The notes below the pieces were generated by a model, which did no database searches, had not been told where the DNA came from, and saw only the letters and a program-made list of their open reading frames with translations. A stretch of DNA of 19,339 bases from Hyphomicrobiales bacterium (GTDB taxonomy: Bacteria > Pseudomonadota > Alphaproteobacteria > Rhizobiales > Xanthobacteraceae). How positions within the stretch are numbered: position 1 is the stretch's first letter; every line of letters starts with the position of its first letter. Below are positions 14,215 through 19,339 of the stretch, in pieces. A program made the translations under genes and the position numbers. The stretch is taken from the NCBI GenBank assembly GCA_017304505.1, contig JAFKKQ010000245.1, positions 1 through 19,339 on the forward strand, given 5' to 3'.

Positions 14215-14921
14215 GCAGTCCTCCCCTGTCGAACGGCCGCCGCGATCTCGGCCCCGATGGCCAGCGCCGCGCCCCTGGGATCGGAGGCCGCCACGATCGG
14301 CCGCCCGACCACCAGATAATCGGCTCCCGCCGCGATCGCGGCCGCCGGCGTCATGATGCGCTTCTGGTCGCCCGCCTCAGCGCCCGCCGGGCGGATGCCC
14401 GGCGTCACCAGCACCATGCCGGGGCCTGCGATGGCGCGGAGCTTGGCGGCCTCCTCGGCCGAACAGACAAGCCCGTCCATGCCGATGTCGCGCGCCTGCG
14501 CGGCGCGCTCGGCGGCCAGCGCTGCAACGGTGCGGCCATAGCCCGCCGCAGCAAGATCGGCGTCGTCGTAGGACGTCAGCACGGTGACGCCGAGAATACG
14601 CAAGCCCGAGCCCTTACGCGCCTCGACGGCCGCTCGCATGGTCTGCGGATAGGCATGGACCGTGAGAAACGTCGCACCGAGCCTGGCGACGCTTTCGACA
14701 CCTTTGCCCACGGTGTTGCCGATGTCGTGCAACTTGAGATCGATAAAGACGCGCCTGTCGGCACGGACAAGGGCATCGGCCAGCCCGAGGCCGCCGGCGA
14801 ACGCGAGCTGATAACCGATCTTGTAGAACGAGACGGCGTCGCCCAATGTTTCGATCATCGCTTCGGCGGCCTTAACCGTCGGCACGTCGAGCGCGACGAT
14901 CAGCCGGTCCTTCGCCTCCAT
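14211..14921 (-). CDS. pyrF: Orotidine-5'-phosphate decarboxylase
   Basis: This enzyme catalyses the last step of UMP synthesis, decarboxylating OMP in the cytosol. It is a 236-residue TIM barrel with LIVALDVPT at the start, YKIGYQL, and the catalytic tetrad segment [13 protein letters not shown], in which Asp61, Lys63 and Asp66 form the D-x-K-x-x-D signature. LVTPGIRP and the phosphate-binding DYLVVGRPI are also present, so all key residues are there. An in-frame GTG directly precedes the chosen ATG at 14921. With the ATG, the junction to the upstream FMN-reductase gene is TGATG, a one-base stop/start overlap. The 3' end overlaps the DUF1330 gene by four bases. The three genes form a tight translationally coupled unit. 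Confidence 0.97.
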   Translation of the reverse strand: MEAKDRLIVALDVPTVKAAEAMIETLGDAVSFYKIGYQLAFAGGLGLADALVRADRRVFIDLKLHDIGNTVGKGVESVARLGATFLTVHAYPQTMRAAVEARKGSGLRILGVTVLTSYDDADLAAAGYGRTVAALAAERAAQARDIGMDGLVCSAEEAAKLRAIAGPGMVLVTPGIRPAGAEAGDQKRIMTPAAAIAAGADYLVVGRPIVAASDPRGAALAIGAEIAAAVRQGRTA

Positions 14922-15499
14922 CACGCCATCTCCCGCGCGGTTTCGATCAGCCGCCCCAGCACGCGCTTGAGCGTATTCGCGGCGCGGTCATCCGTCAGAT
15001 TGTCGTTGTCGTCAAATGCCTCGCCGGCCCGGAACACCGTGACCTGCTCGGGGATGACCAGCGCGCCGCAGCCCAGCTCAAGCACCTGCCGCAGGGCCAT
15101 CAGCGATCGCACCGCGCCATAGGGCGAGTTCGACGCGCCGCCGATGGCAAAGGCGCGGCCCTTGAACACCGCGAGCGGCGGCTCGCCGCGCTCACGCACG
15201 CGCGAGATCCAATCGATGGCGTTCTTGAGCAGCGGCGTCACCGAGGCGTTGTATTCGGGGCTGGCGATGAACACGCCCGAATGCGCCGCCATCATGTCCC
15301 TGAGATTGCGCGCGTTGGCCGGCACGCCCGATTGCGCTTCGGCGTCGCCGTCGTAGAGCGGCAGCGGATAGTCCTCGAGCGAAATGCGGGTCACGTCCGC
15401 ACCCGTGAGCGTCAGTTCCTTCGCGGCGGGCGCCGCAAGCCGCGCGTTATACGAGCCGGTTCGGATCGAGCCGGCGAACACCAGGATTTTCGGCGGCAT
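14921..15499 (-). CDS. NADPH-dependent FMN reductase family protein (flavodoxin-like quinone/chromate/azo reductase)
   Basis: A 192-residue flavodoxin-fold reductase (PF03358). The FMN phosphate loop is GSIRTGSYN at residues 10-18, and the flavin-ring loop is [18 protein letters not shown] starting at residue 80, both in family form; [14 protein letters not shown] follows. Relatives such as ChrR and YieF-type enzymes reduce quinones, chromate or azo dyes with NAD(P)H; the natural substrate here is not readable, though protection from quinone redox cycling is plausible. ATG 15499 has a GAGAG upstream. Its stop overlaps the pyrF start. A hairpin pair in the 94-bp gap separates it from the pmtA-like gene upstream. 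Confidence 0.92.
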   Translation of the reverse strand: MPPKILVFAGSIRTGSYNARLAAPAAKELTLTGADVTRISLEDYPLPLYDGDAEAQSGVPANARNLRDMMAAHSGVFIASPEYNASVTPLLKNAIDWISRVRERGEPPLAVFKGRAFAIGGASNSPYGAVRSLMALRQVLELGCGALVIPEQVTVFRAGEAFDDNDNLTDDRAANTLKRVLGRLIETAREMA

Positions 15500-15537
15500 G
15501 GCAATCAGCTCTCGGTGACCGCCGCGAACAATACACG

Positions 15538-15590
15538 GTCATGCCCGGCCATGACGAACGGCAGCGTCGAACGGCAGCCGCCGCCGTTCG
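15538..15590 (-). terminator. Two hairpins after the pmtA-like gene, possible terminator
   Basis: On the minus strand, immediately after the methyltransferase stop, CGAACGGC and GCCGTTCG (15568-15575 with 15583-15590) form an 8-bp stem with a 7-nt loop. A second dyad, GTCATG and CATGAC (15538-15543 with 15550-15555), follows. There is no T-run, so termination would be weak or Rho-dependent; readthrough into the FMN-reductase gene is likely. Confidence 0.35.
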
Positions 15591-15593
15591 GCG

Positions 15594-16253
15594 TCAATTC
15601 TGACGATAGACCCAGACGCGGGCCGGCGGCAGGTTCTGCCAGATCAGCGACGAGCCTTCCGCGTGCGCCACGGCCCGTTTGGGAACCGGCGTCATCACGG
15701 CATAGGTGAACTGCACAAACGGCGCGTCGGGCGCCATCAACTTGAAGGCCTCGTCGACAAGCTGCATCCGCTGCTTGAACGGCTTGGTCTGCAGCGGCAG
15801 GCCCGACACCACGGCCGCCGCGGGCTCGCGCAGCATGTCGCCGAGCAGATGCTGGATGCGATAGGCGTCGCCCTGGATCACGGTCGCATCGGGATAGCGC
15901 GTGCGCAGCATGCGGCAGAAGGTCGGGTTGAACTCGACCAGCACCAGCCGCGAGGGATCGATTCCGCGCTCGACCAGCGCCTTGGTCACCGCACCGGTCC
16001 CGGGCCCAAGCTCGATCACCGGACCGGGCGCATCCGGATCGACATGGCGCGCCATCGCGCGCGCAAGCATCTTTCCGGACGGCGCGACCGCGCCCATCGA
16101 GATCGGCTTTTCCATCCAGGACCGGATGAAAGCCAACTCATCGAGGAACCGGATACCGCCCCAGCGCTCCAAAAGACGGATTCGGTGCTCAATCTTCTTT
16201 TCGAGAACCTGAAGGGCGAGCAATGGCATGGGAATCAATGTGTGACCAAACAT
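15594..16253 (-). CDS. Class I SAM-dependent methyltransferase, PmtA-like phospholipid N-methyltransferase
   Basis: A 219-residue methyltransferase that resembles the Sinorhizobium-type PmtA, which converts phosphatidylethanolamine stepwise to phosphatidylcholine at the membrane. Shared features are FIRSWMEKPISMGAVAPSGK, where the family has FxxxWMxxPxxxGxxxPT/S, the SAM loop VIELGPGTGAVTKAL (81 onward), LVEFNPTFCRML, VIQGDAY, and the AVVSGLPL and NLPPARVWVYR segments near the C-terminus. Basic and hydrophobic residues at the N-terminus (LLALQVLEKKIEHRIRLLERW) could bind membrane lipids. The TTG at 16301 is in frame, but ATG 16253 is a more likely start; the ribosome site is poor for both. 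It lies 64 bp after dnaJ. A general lipid or rRNA-type methyltransferase is the alternative, so I leave the gene symbol blank. Confidence 0.8.
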   Translation of the reverse strand: MFGHTLIPMPLLALQVLEKKIEHRIRLLERWGGIRFLDELAFIRSWMEKPISMGAVAPSGKMLARAMARHVDPDAPGPVIELGPGTGAVTKALVERGIDPSRLVLVEFNPTFCRMLRTRYPDATVIQGDAYRIQHLLGDMLREPAAAVVSGLPLQTKPFKQRMQLVDEAFKLMAPDAPFVQFTYAVMTPVPKRAVAHAEGSSLIWQNLPPARVWVYRQN

Positions 16254-16317
16254 CGCAGAACTTCGACCCTCATCGGTAAAGGGCCGAGGGCCGGGGGTCA
16301 AGCGGGGTTATGCGCGA

Positions 16318-17463
16318 TCACGCCGATCGCGCGCCGCTGCCGAAAAAGTCCTTGACGCGGGAGAAAAAGCCTGAGGCTTCCGGGTGGGTTTCCTTCGAGG
16401 ACAACTTCTCGAATTCGGCCAGCAGCTCGCGCTGCCGCTTGGTCAGATTCTGCGGCGTCTCGGCCATCACCTGGACGTACATGTCGCCACATTGCTTCGA
16501 ACGCAGCACCGGCATCCCCTTGCCGGACAGCCGGAAACGGCGGCCGGACTGGGTCCCGGCGGGGACCTTGACCCGCGCCTTGGCGCCATCGATCGACGGC
16601 ACCTCGAATTCGCCGCCAAGCGCCGCCGTCACCATCGAGATCGGCACGCGGCAATGCAGGTCGGCGCCGTCGCGCTGGAAGAACTCGTGAGCGGCGAGCG
16701 AGAGGAAAATATAAAGATCGCCGGACGGCCCACCGCGAACACCAGCCTCGCCTTCGCCCGCCAGGCGGATGCGCGTGCCGTCCTCGACCCCCGGCGGAAT
16801 GTTGACCGACAGCGTGCGCTCGCGCGTCACACGGCCGGAGCCGGCGCAGGACGGACACGGATCCTCGATCACCTGACCGCGCCCCTGACAGATCGGACAG
16901 GTGCGCTCCAGCGTGAAGAAGCCGCCTTGCGTATGACGGATGCGGCCGTGTCCGTTGCAGTGCTGACAGACCTTCGGCTTGGTGCCGGCCCGCGCCCCCG
17001 CGCCCGAGCAGGCTTCGCAGGTCACCGAGGTCGGCAACCGCATCTGCGCGGTCTTGCCGGCATAGGCATCCTCCAGCGTGATCTCCATGTTGAAGCGCAG
17101 ATCGGCGCCGCGCTCGCGGCCGGAGCTGCGCTGGCGCGCCCCGCCCATGCCGAAGATGCCTTCGAAAATATCCGGGAACGCCGAACCGAAATCCGCGCCG
17201 AAGCCGTGGCCGGCGCCGTTCGACCCATGCTCGAATGCGGCGTGGCCGAAACGATCGTAAGCCGCGCGCTTATCGCCATCCTTGAGGACGTCGTAAGCCT
17301 CGTTGATTTCCTTGAAGCGATGCTCGCAATCCTTGTCGCCGGGATTGCGGTCGGGATGGTGCTGCATCGCAAGCTTGCGGTACGCAGCCTTCATCTCGGC
17401 CTCGCTGGCGCCGCGGGCCACACCCAAAACCTCGTAATAGCAGCGCTTCGTTGTCACCGGCAT
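16318..17463 (-). CDS. dnaJ: Co-chaperone DnaJ (Hsp40)
   Basis: This cytosolic co-chaperone stimulates DnaK ATPase and delivers unfolded clients. It is a full-length class A protein of 381 residues. The J domain has [24 protein letters not shown] and HPD at 36-38. A Gly/Phe-rich linker (80-108, [20 protein letters not shown]) follows. Four zinc repeats of CxxCxGxG type start at Cys149, Cys166, Cys189 and Cys203, so both zinc sites are complete. The C-terminal substrate-binding domains contain [17 protein letters not shown] and [14 protein letters not shown] 17463 has GAGGGCGAGG upstream. It follows dnaK on the same strand across a 153-bp gap that contains a terminator-like hairpin, so dnaJ probably receives partial readthrough and may have its own promoter. 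Confidence 0.97.
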   Translation of the reverse strand: MPVTTKRCYYEVLGVARGASEAEMKAAYRKLAMQHHPDRNPGDKDCEHRFKEINEAYDVLKDGDKRAAYDRFGHAAFEHGSNGAGHGFGADFGSAFPDIFEGIFGMGGARQRSSGRERGADLRFNMEITLEDAYAGKTAQMRLPTSVTCEACSGAGARAGTKPKVCQHCNGHGRIRHTQGGFFTLERTCPICQGRGQVIEDPCPSCAGSGRVTRERTLSVNIPPGVEDGTRIRLAGEGEAGVRGGPSGDLYIFLSLAAHEFFQRDGADLHCRVPISMVTAALGGEFEVPSIDGAKARVKVPAGTQSGRRFRLSGKGMPVLRSKQCGDMYVQVMAETPQNLTKRQRELLAEFEKLSSKETHPEASGFFSRVKDFFGSGARSA

Positions 17464-17536
17464 GCCTCGCCCTCGTGCCCCGCCGCGAAACCGCCCGCCC
17501 CCATCGCGTTGCCCCGCGTCCGTCTCAAAATGCGCT

Positions 17537-17573
17537 CCAAAACAAATGGCCCGGCGCAGATGCCCCGGGCCAT
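17537..17573 (-). terminator. Intrinsic terminator or attenuator between dnaK and dnaJ
   Basis: Read on the minus strand, ATGGCCCGG and CCGGGCCAT (17565-17573 with 17546-17554) form a perfect 9-bp GC-rich stem with a 10-nt loop. TTTGTTTTGG follows directly (complement of 17536-17545). It lies about 45 nt after the dnaK stop. This is the most terminator-like structure in the window and would lower dnaJ relative to dnaK. Confidence 0.6.
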
Positions 17574-17616
17574 CGGTGTCACTTCATCGCAGCCATGATC
17601 CCGGCTCCCCGGCGAC

Positions 17617-19339
<1,723 letters not shown>

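Overview
The window is a stretch of core chromosome from a GC-rich alphaproteobacterium. The gene families, the Rhizobiales-style dispersed palindromes (for example the GAGCATGA...TCATGCTC element at 13867-13915), the PmtA-type phospholipid methyltransferase, the DUF2244 and DUF1330 proteins and an orphan Bug/TctC-type periplasmic binding protein all point to Hyphomicrobiales, probably the Bradyrhizobium / Rhodopseudomonas / Pseudolabrys neighbourhood. This placement is an inference from gene content. There is no rRNA gene in the window to confirm it.

Left part (1-7.3 kb). The 3' portion of gpsA is followed closely by an EVE-domain protein gene. A non-coding stretch then holds a 16-bp tandem repeat and a palindromic dispersed repeat. 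Next is a TctC/Bug solute-binding protein gene that I read as a pseudogene: a deletion of about 50 nt has shifted its 3' end out of frame. It is divergent from acsA (acetyl-CoA synthetase). A 358-bp intergenic region with a good promoter candidate, several hairpins and one possible 24-codon micro-ORF precedes an exported L,D-transpeptidase. That gene converges on a Tat-exported flavin amine oxidase with an unusual Arg/Pro-rich tail.

Middle (7.3-13.8 kb). A YiiX-like cysteine hydrolase and an EI24/CysZ-like membrane protein lie in tandem. They are followed by a DNA-repair-flavoured group: nth (endonuclease III with a long basic N-terminal extension), a divergent DUF2244 membrane protein and an AraC-HTH/alkyltransferase fusion (Ada-like, lacking the N-terminal phosphotriester domain). 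Then comes gpmI, whose Shine-Dalgarno sequence sits inside a perfect hairpin. gpmI converges on dapB.

Right part (13.8-19.3 kb), all on the minus strand. In transcription order: dnaK (5' end beyond the window), a terminator-like hairpin, dnaJ, a pmtA-like phospholipid N-methyltransferase, an NADPH-FMN-reductase-family protein, pyrF, a DUF1330 protein and dapB. The FMN-reductase, pyrF and DUF1330 genes overlap by 1-4 bp and are probably translationally coupled. Repeats and hairpins separate the other members.

I found no CRISPR array, transposase, phage, toxin-antitoxin or defence module and no tRNA. I see no convincing undescribed multi-gene system. The points most worth a second look are regulatory or evolutionary: the SD-masking hairpin of gpmI, the near-leaderless TATAAT promoter of the DUF2244 gene lying against nth, the frameshifted TctC gene, the poly-A tract in nth, and possible in-place replacement of gpmA by gpmI.
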